Below are positions 14,059 to 22,506 of a DNA stretch of 32,994 nucleotides, one piece after another. Position 1 is the stretch's first letter; each line of letters starts with the position of its first letter. This DNA comes from Streptomyces sp. NRRL S-118 (GTDB lineage Bacteria > Actinomycetota > Actinomycetes > Streptomycetales > Streptomycetaceae): NCBI RefSeq assembly GCF_000716335.1, contig NZ_KL591022.1, positions 21,664 through 54,657 on the forward strand, read 5' to 3'. Below the pieces are notes generated by a model. The model made no database searches and was not told where the DNA came from. It saw nothing but the letters and a program-made list of their open reading frames with translations. Made by a program: the position numbers and the translations under genes.

Positions 14059-16518
14059 TCAAGCCTCGGCCAACACCACCACCGTCCCATGGCCGCCGTC
14101 GACGCGGATGCGTTGGCCGGTCCGGATCCGTGTCGTGGCGTTGCCGCACCCGACGACGGCCGGAATGCCCAGCTCGCGGGCGACTATGGAGGCGTGCGAG
14201 AGATTCGCGCCCACGTCGGTGACGATCGCCGAGATCCGGGTGAACAGGGGAGTCCAGCCGATGTTCGTCACGGTCGTCACGAGGATTTCACCTGGCCGCA
14301 GGGTCTCGCCCTCCTCGACCGTGGCGACGACTCGGGCGATGCCCTCCACCACGCCGCCCGAGGCCGGCGAACCGCTGACCGTGTCGGACGGGGGCAGGGT
14401 GGCGTGCGCGTCGTACAGGTCGGCGCGCCGGTTCGGATCCGCCGCCCAGGTCTGCGGGTCGAATTCCCCTCGGATCAGCGTGGGGTACGTCGGCAGGGAG
14501 CGGTACAGCTCGTGGGCGGCGCGCCGCGCCGGCACCGCGGCGAGCGGCCGCTCGTCACCGGCCAGCACGACCAGGATCTCCTCCGCGTCGAGGAAGAAGA
14601 GGTCCTCACCGTGGCCGGTCACTTCACCGGCGCGTCGGACGACATCGCGCAGCAGCCAGAAGACGCGGGCCACTTCGGTACGAGCCGCCTCGCGCAGGCG
14701 CGCCGAGGCGGCCCACTGGTCCACCGTGCGGCGTATGGCGGTGACCCGGTTCGGGTGGCGCGCGGCGAACCGTTCCCATGCCGCGGCCCGCGCCTCGGAC
14801 TGCCGCCGCAGGCGGGCGTCAGCGTCCTCCTGGACGCTGCTCAGTGCGGCGAGCTGTCGGTCGATCCACTGCGGGTCCTCGGCGGGCCGAGCCAGGGAGA
14901 TCTCGAACTCGTGCGGGCCGCGATGCCCGTACGTCCGCGTGTACGTGTTCCGGTCGATCTCCCCGCGCGCCAGCTGTTCCAGGCCCAACAGTGGTCCCAT
15001 ACTGGCGAGCTGGGACTCGTCGCCGAGGCCCGTCGTCATCAGGTCGGCGTCCTCCTCACCGACCAGGTCATGGAGCGTGCCGCGAACCTTCACGAGGGTG
15101 TCGCCGTCCTTGCGGGTGGCCGCCTGGAGCATGTGGCAGCAGAGTCGGAAGTACTCGCGCACCTCGGTGTCCCACAGCTCGCGCAGCTCTTTCGCTCCCG
15201 GGGCGCTGCTCACCCGAGCCCGCAGGTCCTCGCAGCGCGCCGGTGCTTCTTCCAGAAACGTCGGCAGGATCTTGCCGTTGGCACGGATGCGGCTCACCAC
15301 ACGGGCGGCCTCCCCTAGCGTGTCCCGCCACACACGCAGTTTCGAGGCGGGCAACAGGGGGATCTCCACCCCCTCGGGCAGCCGGCCGAAGACCAGCTCG
15401 TTGGCCCGCGCGAACTTCCTGCCCTGCCCGAAGGCGGCCGCCAGCGTGGCCGTGACGGAGAGGTTCATGTAGAAGCGGCCACCGATGTTGCCGTACATGG
15501 GCCGCCCCTCCAGGGTGGCCCCGACCATGACTTCGCTCATGAACTGCCGTACGAACGACCAGGTCGCGGGCGTCATCACATCGGGCACGGCTTCGCCGAG
15601 GTTGGCGCTGGTCCACAGAGAGTCGGTGCCGGTGCTGTCGTTCCACACCTCGGGCCGGGGCGGGGCGGCGGCGGTGATCGGCCGGGCCTGCAGGATGAGG
15701 AACCGCCCCTTCTCGCGGGCCCATTCGACGTCGCGCGGCTCTGCGTACAGCTCCTCGATCCGGTTCCCGAGCCGCGCCAGTTCCACTGCCTCGACATCGC
15801 TCAGGACCGGGGCGTCCCGCTGGTCGGCCGGCACCGCCACCTCGTGGGTGCCGTCGTCCGTGGGGACGGTCATCATCTCCTTGGAGGCGGTCAGCCGGTC
15901 GGTGATCTCGAGCGTCCCGCGATCGACGCATACCGTGTCGGGTGTGACAAGGCCGCTGACCACAGCCTCGCCCAGGCCCCACGCCGCGTTCAGGACCATA
16001 CGGTCGGCGGGGCCACCGAGCGGGTCGACCGTGAACATCACCCCGGCTGCGTCCGCCGCCACCAACTTCTGCACCACGACCGCGAGAGCCACGTCCTGAT
16101 GGGCGATCCCGGCCCGGTCGCGGTAGGTGATGGCCCGGTCCGTCCACAGTGACGCCCAGCAGTCGCGGACCGCGCTCAGCAGCGCGTCCTCTCCGCGGAT
16201 GTTGAGGTACGTGTCCTGCTGGCCGGCGAACGACAGGTCCGGCAGGTCCTCCGCCGTGGCCGACGACCGAACGGCCACGGTCATGCCGCTGTCGCCGCCG
16301 CCTTCGTCCTGGCCTTCGCCGAGCCGGGCGTACGCCGTGAGAATCGCCTCGCGCAGGGAGCCCGGCAGCTCGGCCTCCTCGAAGAAGGCGCGGATTCGCT
16401 CCCCGGCGTCCTGCTCCCCGAGCGCCTCCTCGATGCGCTCCGCCAGACCCGCGGCGGTGCGGCGACGCTGGAGGCCGCGGGAGCCTACGATCGGGCTGCT
16501 CGAACGTTCCCTGGACAT
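14059..16518 (-). CDS. Rifampicin-phosphotransferase-like PEP-utilising protein, N-terminally truncated
   Basis: The 819-aa frame has ATP-grasp, central and phosphohistidine domains. ATP-grasp: VAVRSSATAEDLPDLSFAG, then VVVQKLVAADAAGVMFTVDP. The C-terminal His domain ends VTDVGANLSHASIVARE, with the phosphorylated residue His775, 44 residues from the C-terminus. There is no C-terminal PEP-binding barrel as in PEP synthase, so the layout matches rifampicin phosphotransferase. The family N-terminus (~60-70 residues with the GGKGANL-type loop and nucleotide-contacting Lys) is missing. Homology starts near LAERIEEALG (~16446), and residues 1-24 are read antisense through the zapE fragment. ATG 16518 has a weak GGGGA. 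Probably inactive or altered; activity on rifamycins is only inferred. Confidence 0.75.
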   Translation of the reverse strand: MSRERSSSPIVGSRGLQRRRTAAGLAERIEEALGEQDAGERIRAFFEEAELPGSLREAILTAYARLGEGQDEGGGDSGMTVAVRSSATAEDLPDLSFAGQQDTYLNIRGEDALLSAVRDCWASLWTDRAITYRDRAGIAHQDVALAVVVQKLVAADAAGVMFTVDPLGGPADRMVLNAAWGLGEAVVSGLVTPDTVCVDRGTLEITDRLTASKEMMTVPTDDGTHEVAVPADQRDAPVLSDVEAVELARLGNRIEELYAEPRDVEWAREKGRFLILQARPITAAAPPRPEVWNDSTGTDSLWTSANLGEAVPDVMTPATWSFVRQFMSEVMVGATLEGRPMYGNIGGRFYMNLSVTATLAAAFGQGRKFARANELVFGRLPEGVEIPLLPASKLRVWRDTLGEAARVVSRIRANGKILPTFLEEAPARCEDLRARVSSAPGAKELRELWDTEVREYFRLCCHMLQAATRKDGDTLVKVRGTLHDLVGEEDADLMTTGLGDESQLASMGPLLGLEQLARGEIDRNTYTRTYGHRGPHEFEISLARPAEDPQWIDRQLAALSSVQEDADARLRRQSEARAAAWERFAARHPNRVTAIRRTVDQWAASARLREAARTEVARVFWLLRDVVRRAGEVTGHGEDLFFLDAEEILVVLAGDERPLAAVPARRAAHELYRSLPTYPTLIRGEFDPQTWAADPNRRADLYDAHATLPPSDTVSGSPASGGVVEGIARVVATVEEGETLRPGEILVTTVTNIGWTPLFTRISAIVTDVGANLSHASIVARELGIPAVVGCGNATTRIRTGQRIRVDGGHGTVVVLAEA

Positions 16519-17026
16519 AGTCGAGATCCCCGAGGGCCCCGACTACCGCGTGTCCGGAGGCTCGACCCGCCCCTGTTCCGGCTTCTCCGGCGGTCGCTAC
16601 CTCTGGCCGGGAGGCGCATCCGAACGCGCCGGATCGGCCCCGGCCCTGCCGGCTCCTTGCGAGGAACGCACCGTGCCGGTGGGACGCGGACACGTCCGGG
16701 CCCTCGCCGTACGGGACGACCTCATCTGGTTCGACTTCGCCGAGCTGTGCGACCGGCCCTTCTCGACCATCGACTACCTCACTCTCGCCGACACCCACCG
16801 GCGCTGGACGATCTCCGGGCTGCCCCGTCTCACCGAGGCCGGCCCCGACGCGGCACAGCGCTTCGCCAACCTCGTCGACGTACTCGTCGACCGCGACGTA
16901 CACCTCACCCTCATCGGCGGCACATCTCTGACCGACACCCTGCATGGTGCCGGCCTGCCACCGGACATCGGCCGCACAGCCAGCCGCCTGGCGCTCCTCC
17001 AGCAGGAAACCGTCACGACCACTTGA
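16493..17026 (+). pseudogene. zapE/AFG1-type ATPase, C-terminal fragment
   Basis: The plus frame from ~16493 encodes the C-terminal ~177 residues of a ZapE/AFG1-family P-loop ATPase: GLLERSLDIVEIPEGPDYR, then VRALAVRDDLIWFDFAELC, STIDYLTLADTHRRW, GLPRLTEAGPDAAQRFANLV, VLVDRDVHLTLIG and a final IGRTASRLALLQQE. Intact members are about 350 aa. The Walker A and B region is absent, because the reading frame upstream runs antisense through the phosphotransferase gene. No start with an RBS was found. The junction with the truncated gene on the other strand lies within 16447-16492. Confidence 0.75.
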
Positions 17027-17663
17027 AAGAACACCCGCAGCGCCCGCACGTGTGTGCGATGCCGCGCCACGTGGAGTGCGTGGCGATCCTCGAACCCGCC
17101 GTCAAGGGGTCGGACCTGTGCCCATGTATGGTCCGGATCTTGGGCATGGGGTCGGTCGGAGCCGGAGCGCGGCCACCCATGCGGACGCCGGGACTGCGGT
17201 GACGAGAGGGGCGGAGTCGACGCGGCACCCTGAGCCCGTGCACCAGTCACGGATCGGAGGGCATCATGCGTCGCGACCACGCGCCCCCACGTCGGCGGTG
17301 CCCCGGCCGTAGCCAGCCTCGGTGAGACCGCGTTCCCCGCCGTCGCGGAGGTGAGCCGGTGACGTTCGCGTCCGGCTCAGGGCGGCGCGGTCCTGGAGGG
17401 TGACCGAGCCGACCACGACGTCACCGATCCAGCATGTCCCGGCGGATGGCTCGCCGTCCCGAAGTCACCCAAGAGTCCATGTGCCGGGGATTCAGCGGCC
17501 GGAGCTGGGAACGAGGGGTGGGAGAACAAGGCCGCAGGGCACCCGACGCGCCCGCGTGTCGGCCCCCAAGAGGGCTGACGCGGCCGATGGTCGCATACTC
17601 GTTGATCGTGCCGTGAGTGCGACGGCATCCATGACCGGTGCTCTGAGCAGGTAGGAAAGGCTG
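17027..17663. other. 637 bp without a convincing gene
   Basis: Short frames (47 aa from 17059, 84 aa from 17400) have no family resemblance, skewed composition and poor ribosome sites. The promoter of the following permease should lie in the last ~150 bp; no clear hexamers were identified. One GTCAAG occurs at 17111, too far upstream to link to the permease. Confidence 0.5.
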
Positions 17664-19655
17664 ATGGGGGATATGGACGACGTGAACGAACCTGCGGTGC
17701 CGGAAGTGGTGGAGAGCCCCGCTCTGCGGGCACAGCCGAGCGGCAAGGTGGCTCGGTGGTTGCTGCACCACCAGGTGCAGCCGGTCGGCCCTGCGGCCGG
17801 TGAGGGGCACGCCGAGCCGCACGCCTGGTGGAAGGTGATGTGCCTGACCGGGGTGGACTACTTCTCCAGCCTCGCCTACGTGCCGGCGATCGCCGCACTG
17901 GCCGCCGGCGCCGTATCGCCTTTGGCGACGCTGCTGATCGTGGCGCTGACTCTGCTCGGGATGCTTCCGATGTACCGGCGGGTGGCGAAGGAGAGCCCGC
18001 ACGGGGCCGGGTCGGTGGCGATGCTGGAGGACCTGCTGCCGTTCTGGTGGGGCAAGCTGTTCGTGCTGGTCCTGCTCGGCTTCGTGGCGACGTCATGGAT
18101 CATCACGATCACGCTGTCCACTGCGGACGCCTCCGTGCACGTGGTCGAAAACCCCTTCTTCCCCCAGGCTCTGCACGGACACGAGGTCGCCCTCACGGTG
18201 GCGCTGCTGCTGGTGCTCGGCGGAGTGTTCCTGCTCGGGTTCAGCGAAGCGGTCAGCGTGGCCATCCCGCTGGTCGCTGTCTTCCTCGTGCTGAACGCCG
18301 TCGTGATCGCGGTGGGCCTGGCTCATGTCTTCACCACACCGGGAGCCTGGTCGGCGTGGACGGATGCCCTCGTCGAAGGCGGAGGCGGCCCGGGCGATCT
18401 GATGGGCCCGGCGCTGCTGGCCTTCCCTCTGCTGGTGCTCGGCCTGTCGGGCTTCGAGACCGGCGTGAGCATGATGCCGCTGGTCGCCGCCAAAGGCGCT
18501 GACGGGGAGCAGCGCCTGCGATCACGCATCCGCAACACCCGCAAGCTGCTGACCACCGCCGCGCTTATCATGAGCGTCTACCTGTTGTCCGCGAGCTTCG
18601 TCACCACCGTCCTCATCCCCCACGAGCAGTTCGAACCGGGTGGCGCCGCCAACGGCCGCGCGCTGGCCTGGCTGGCCCACGAGCACGTGGGCGAGACCTT
18701 CGGCACCATCTACGACATCAGCACCATCCTCATCCTGTGGTTCGCCGGTGCCTCCGCCATGGCAGGACTGATCAACATCGTCCCCCGCTACCTGCCCGAC
18801 TACGGCATGGCCCCGGAATGGGGGCGCGCCGTACGCCCCGTCGTCATCGTCTACACCGCCGTGTGCGTCGCCATCACGATCGCCTTCGACGCCGACGTGG
18901 ACTCCCAGGCCGGCGCCTACGCCACCGGCATCCTGGCCATGATGGTCTCCGGCGCCTTCGCCGTCACCGTCTCCGTCGCACGCCGTCGCCGTCGCGCGGC
19001 CGCCATCGGCTTCGCCCTCCTCACAGCCGTCCTGTTCTACGCCCTGGGCGCCAACATCATCGACAAGCCCGACGGCATCGCCATCTCGGGCTTCTTCATC
19101 GCAGGCATCGTCATCGTGTCGCTGATTTCCCGGGTCTCCCGCACCACCGAACTGCGAGCCGACCGCATCGTCTTCGACCCCGCCGCCCGTCAGTTCATCA
19201 CCGACACCCTGGCCCACGACAACGCCATAAACATCATCGCCAACCGCCGTGAGGCCGGTGACCGCGCCGAATACAGCGCCAAGGAGCGCGAGCAGCGCGG
19301 CACCAACCCCGTGCCCGCCCCGGCCGACGTGCTGTTCCTGGAAATCGACGTCGTCGACCCCTCCGACTTCAGCGAGACCCTCACCGTCCACGGCGTCGAA
19401 GTCGACGGATACCGCGTCCTGCGCGCCGAAGCCCCGGCCGCACCCAACGCCATCGCCGCCATCCTGCTGACCCTCCGCGACACCACCGGCATCCAGCCGC
19501 ACTGCTACTTCGCCTGGGCCGAAGGCAGCCCGCTCAAGCACATGTTCCGCTACTTTCTCCTCGGCCGCGGCGACACCGCTCCCGTCACCCGCGAGATCAT
19601 CCGCAAACACGAACCGGACCCCACCCGCCGACCCGGCATCCACGTAGGCGGCTGA
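17664..19655 (+). CDS. APC/KUP-superfamily permease, KimA-related
   Basis: A 663-aa membrane protein with about 12 helices (residues ~58-500) and a ~160-residue cytoplasmic C-terminus. TM1 reads [13 protein letters not shown], keeping the Asp-x6-Tyr spacing (D65, Y72) of the K+-binding helix of Bacillus KimA (SSDALSSVAYG, D36/Y43). Other KimA-like positions are [14 protein letters not shown], parallel to the QGGGAYIV loop, and [15 protein letters not shown], parallel to CSALTGVEAISNAI. Usual annotation would be amino-acid permease. The motifs and the neighbouring potassium genes favour K+ uptake, but the substrate is inferred. ATG 17664 follows GGAAAGG closely. It ends at a strong hairpin. 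Confidence 0.85.
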   Translation: MGDMDDVNEPAVPEVVESPALRAQPSGKVARWLLHHQVQPVGPAAGEGHAEPHAWWKVMCLTGVDYFSSLAYVPAIAALAAGAVSPLATLLIVALTLLGMLPMYRRVAKESPHGAGSVAMLEDLLPFWWGKLFVLVLLGFVATSWIITITLSTADASVHVVENPFFPQALHGHEVALTVALLLVLGGVFLLGFSEAVSVAIPLVAVFLVLNAVVIAVGLAHVFTTPGAWSAWTDALVEGGGGPGDLMGPALLAFPLLVLGLSGFETGVSMMPLVAAKGADGEQRLRSRIRNTRKLLTTAALIMSVYLLSASFVTTVLIPHEQFEPGGAANGRALAWLAHEHVGETFGTIYDISTILILWFAGASAMAGLINIVPRYLPDYGMAPEWGRAVRPVVIVYTAVCVAITIAFDADVDSQAGAYATGILAMMVSGAFAVTVSVARRRRRAAAIGFALLTAVLFYALGANIIDKPDGIAISGFFIAGIVIVSLISRVSRTTELRADRIVFDPAARQFITDTLAHDNAINIIANRREAGDRAEYSAKEREQRGTNPVPAPADVLFLEIDVVDPSDFSETLTVHGVEVDGYRVLRAEAPAAPNAIAAILLTLRDTTGIQPHCYFAWAEGSPLKHMFRYFLLGRGDTAPVTREIIRKHEPDPTRRPGIHVGG

Positions 19656-19666
19656 CCGTCGATGTT

Positions 19667-19701
19667 CCGGGACCAGGTGGTGGTCCGACACCTGGTCCCG
19701 G
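19667..19701 (+). terminator. 13-bp-stem terminator after the permease
   Basis: CCGGGACCAGGTG (19667-19679) pairs perfectly with CACCTGGTCCCGG (19689-19701) around a 9-nt loop, starting 12 nt after the stop codon. No U-tract. The convergent gene ends at 19816, so it may serve both strands. Confidence 0.8.
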
Positions 19702-19815
19702 CAAGGCGTCCGGTCGTCGACCACGTACCTTCCATCCGGCGCGACAACCCCCGGGGAGTGATCGGGTCTTCATCCCCGGGTACCTCGTGGGGACCGCCGC
19801 CCGCGCCCCCCGGTC

Positions 19816-20367
19816 CTACGCCGCTGGGCGCCTGTCCTCGGGCCGGAGCCAGTCCGCACCACCGGAGAGCTCGAGGACGGTCCGCGACACCTCCCGCTCG
19901 GCGCGCCGGGACAGTTCCCGCAGCGCGGTCGCCCCGCACAGCAGAGTGCCCCGCCCCAGTGACGCACGGACGCCACCGTCGAACAGGTGCCACAGGGCGG
20001 GATTGTCGATGAGGACGCGCGGGTCGAGGACGACCTGTTCACCAGCGAGATCCCGTAATACCAGTCGCTGGGCGACGCCGTCGGACCAGTGGACCGATAC
20101 GAGCAGGTCGGTGCGGACGCTGTGGCGGCCCAGCAGCCCACGTGTCGTCAGCCATCCGGGGCCGGCGGTCACCCGTGAGGGCAAGAGCACGACGAACAGC
20201 AGGGCGGCGAGCGCCGTCCACAAAGTGAGCCTGGCCGCGTTGAGGCCACCGGAAAGGCCGTCGATGACCAGGAGCATCACCAAGAGCAACGCGGAGCAGC
20301 AGCACGCGCCGCGCGCTTCCCCTGACCAGCCCTCGTCGGTCACGGACCGAGTGATGCGTCGTCCCAT
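19816..20367 (-). CDS. Small membrane protein of unknown function between the two permeases
   Basis: A 183-aa protein. Two adjacent helices (about 20-37 and 46-63) with a short loop are followed by a soluble C-terminal domain. Its strand pattern (GWLTTRGLLGRHSVRTDLLV, QRLVLRDLAGEQVVLDPRVL) resembles bacterial PH-like domains, and an Arg-rich helix closes it. ATG 20367 was chosen at the start of compositionally normal sequence; no good RBS is visible, so it may be leaderless or start elsewhere. It is divergent from the KimA-like gene and shares a 211-nt intergenic region with it. A role in potassium or osmotic control is guilt by association only. Confidence 0.7.
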   Translation of the reverse strand: MGRRITRSVTDEGWSGEARGACCCSALLLVMLLVIDGLSGGLNAARLTLWTALAALLFVVLLPSRVTAGPGWLTTRGLLGRHSVRTDLLVSVHWSDGVAQRLVLRDLAGEQVVLDPRVLIDNPALWHLFDGGVRASLGRGTLLCGATALRELSRRAEREVSRTVLELSGGADWLRPEDRRPAA

Positions 20368-20464
20368 GCGTCCGACGCTACGGACCGCCGACGGGCAGCG
20401 GCGCCGACGTTGACACAGCACTGACGGCGCACGGGCGGTTTTTGACGAGGTACTGACCCATGGC

Positions 20465-20481
20465 GTCAAGAAGCCGTGAAG
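20465..20481 (+). promoter_or_regulatory. GTCAAG/GTGAAG direct repeat upstream of the KimA-like gene
   Basis: GTCAAG (20465-20470) and GTGAAG (20476-20481) are spaced 11 bp start to start, one helical turn, as expected for an OmpR-type response-regulator dimer. The same element recurs upstream of kdpF. It is a candidate KdpE site by pattern only. Confidence 0.35.
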
Positions 20482-20578
20482 GCCCGCCGGTCGGGCGCCA
20501 AGAACGCGCCAGTGTCGAACCCCGGCAGCTCAACAGGAGTGCACGCTGAGCTCACCCGCACGAAGGAGCTCATCGCAC

Positions 20579-22444
20579 ATGTCCGTTCTCACCGCCGAGC
20601 CTGGTGCCGCGCAGGGCGCCGAGGAACCTCCCGAATCGGATACCGACACCGATACCACCACCCGGCACCAGCTCACGGCGGTCACCGGCGTGGCCGCGCT
20701 CTCGCTGGACGCGATGGCGTCGGTCGCGTACGGGCCCGAGGTCATCGTCCTGGTGCTCGCGGCGGCGGGAGCGCACGGGCTCGGGTTCACCCTCCCGGTC
20801 ACCATCGCCATCGCCGCGCTGCTCGCCGTTCTCGTCGCCTCGTACCGGCAGGTGATCGCCGCGTACCCGGACGGAGGCGGCAGCTACGCGGTCGCCAAGG
20901 CGCACCTCGGCCGCCGCACCGGCCTGGTGGCCGCCGCGTCCCTCGTCCTGGACTATGTGCTGAACGTCGCCGTCGCGGTCACTGCCGGCGTCGCCGCCCT
21001 GACCTCGGCCTTCCCCGGCCTGTACGGCGACCGGCTGTGGCTGTGCCTGGCCGTGCTGGCGGTGATCACCGCGGTGAACCTGCGCGGCATCGTCGACTCG
21101 GCGCGCGCCTTCATCGTGCCGACCGCCCTCTTCGTCGGCGCGATCCTCACGCTCATCGTGGTCGGCCTGTTCCGGGACGCACCGGCCTCCACGGCGGCAT
21201 CCGCCGGCCACGCCTCCGTACTGGCCGACAACGCCACCACCGTCGGAGCCCTGCTCCTGCTCAAGGCGTTCGCCTCGGGCTGCTCCGCCCTGACGGGCGT
21301 CGAGGCGATCGCCAACGCCGTCCCCACCTTCCGCGCCCCGGCGGCCCGCCGTGCCCAGCACGCCGAAGTCGCGCTCGGCGTACTCCTCGGCGTCATGCTG
21401 ATCGGACTCTCCGTCCTGATATCCCGGTTCGACCTGCTGCCGGTCGAAGGCGTCACCGTCCTCGCCCAGCTCGCCGACGCGTCCCTCGGGCACAACGCCG
21501 CTTTCTACGTCGTCCAGTTCGCCACCATGGTGCTGCTGGCACTCTCGGCGAACACCTCCTTCGGCGGCCTGCCCGTCCTGCTGAAGCTGCTCGCGCGGGA
21601 CAACCATGTGCCGCACGTCTTCGCGTTGAAGGCCGACCGCCAGGTCCACCGGCACGGCGTCCTCGCCCTCGCCGCGGTCTCCGCCGCGCTGCTGGTCTTC
21701 TCGGGCGGCGACACCAATACCCTCGTCCCGCTCTTCGCGATCGGCGTCTTCGTCGGCTTCACCCTCGCTCAGACCGGCATGGTGCTCCACTGGCGTGCCG
21801 CGCGCGGTCCGCGCTGGGCCGGCAAAGCGGCGCTCAACGGCCTGGGCGCGGCGCTCACGGGCGTCAGTGCGATCGTCGTCACCGCCACCAAGTTCCGTGA
21901 CGGCGCCTGGCTGATCGCCCTCGCCCTCCCACTGCTGGTCGCCGTCTTCGTCCGCGTCCACCGCGCGTACGCCACGATCGGGGAACACCTCGAAGTGGGC
22001 CGGATTCCCCGGGCCCCGCGCCGCGAGCGCTCCCTGATCCTCGTTCCGGTGTCCTCGCTGACCCGGCTGACCAGCGAGGCCCTGACGGCCGCCGTCTCCC
22101 TGGGCGACGAGGTGCGCGCGGTCACGGTCTGCCACCAGGACCCGGAGGACCGCGCCCACGGCAGGGCCCTCCTCCGGGACTGGGCCCTGTGGAACCCCGG
22201 CGTTCCGCTCGTCGCGCTCGCCTCGGCCCGCCGAACGCTCGGACGTCCCGTCGCCGCCTACATACGAGAGCTGACAGCCGCCGATCCCGGCGTACGGATC
22301 ACCGTACTCATCCCCGAGGTCGAGCCGGCTCACCTGTGGCAGCGGCTTCTGCAGAACCAACGGGGCGCGGTGGTGGCACATGCCGTACGGCGCGACACGG
22401 ACGCGGCGGTGTGCCGACTGCGCCTTCGGCTCCAGACGCGTTGA
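20579..22444 (+). CDS. KimA-type potassium transporter (KUP superfamily)
   Basis: A 621-aa permease that follows Bacillus subtilis KimA (YdaO) almost motif for motif. TM1 is SLDAMASVAYGPE with the K+-binding Asp44 and Tyr51. Then come ASYRQVIAAYPDGGGSYAVA, GLVAAASLVLDYVLNVAVAVTAG, LLLKAFASGCSALTGVEAIANAVP and GVFVGFTLAQTGMVLHWR. The C-terminal ~150 residues form a cytoplasmic domain with LILVPVSSLTRLTSEAL, equivalent to KimA's regulatory domain (c-di-AMP-binding in Bacillus). Expected role: high-affinity H+-coupled K+ uptake. AAGGAG lies 11 nt before ATG 20579. The putative regulatory GTCAAG repeat lies ~100 nt upstream. Confidence 0.88.
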   Translation: MSVLTAEPGAAQGAEEPPESDTDTDTTTRHQLTAVTGVAALSLDAMASVAYGPEVIVLVLAAAGAHGLGFTLPVTIAIAALLAVLVASYRQVIAAYPDGGGSYAVAKAHLGRRTGLVAAASLVLDYVLNVAVAVTAGVAALTSAFPGLYGDRLWLCLAVLAVITAVNLRGIVDSARAFIVPTALFVGAILTLIVVGLFRDAPASTAASAGHASVLADNATTVGALLLLKAFASGCSALTGVEAIANAVPTFRAPAARRAQHAEVALGVLLGVMLIGLSVLISRFDLLPVEGVTVLAQLADASLGHNAAFYVVQFATMVLLALSANTSFGGLPVLLKLLARDNHVPHVFALKADRQVHRHGVLALAAVSAALLVFSGGDTNTLVPLFAIGVFVGFTLAQTGMVLHWRAARGPRWAGKAALNGLGAALTGVSAIVVTATKFRDGAWLIALALPLLVAVFVRVHRAYATIGEHLEVGRIPRAPRRERSLILVPVSSLTRLTSEALTAAVSLGDEVRAVTVCHQDPEDRAHGRALLRDWALWNPGVPLVALASARRTLGRPVAAYIRELTAADPGVRITVLIPEVEPAHLWQRLLQNQRGAVVAHAVRRDTDAAVCRLRLRLQTR

Positions 22445-22506
22445 CCGAGCGTGTTGTCGGCGACACCGCACCGGAGCTGCGCGCGGAATGGTGACAGGGC
22501 TGCGGT

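Noticed and set aside
17059..17202. 47-aa frame and a tRNA T-arm-like GGGTTCGAGG on the minus strand near 17090
   Set aside because: The T-stem does not pair and no acceptor or anticodon arms are found, so it is not a tRNA; the small frame has no support.
17400..17654. 84-aa frame before the first permease
   Set aside because: GTG start with GGAGG directly against it, no homology or secondary-structure pattern; kept as intergenic.
20368..20578. c-di-AMP (ydaO-type) riboswitch upstream of the KimA-like gene
   Set aside because: The Bacillus kimA leader has one, so I looked; no conserved paired elements or anti-terminator fold could be recognised in this 211-nt region.
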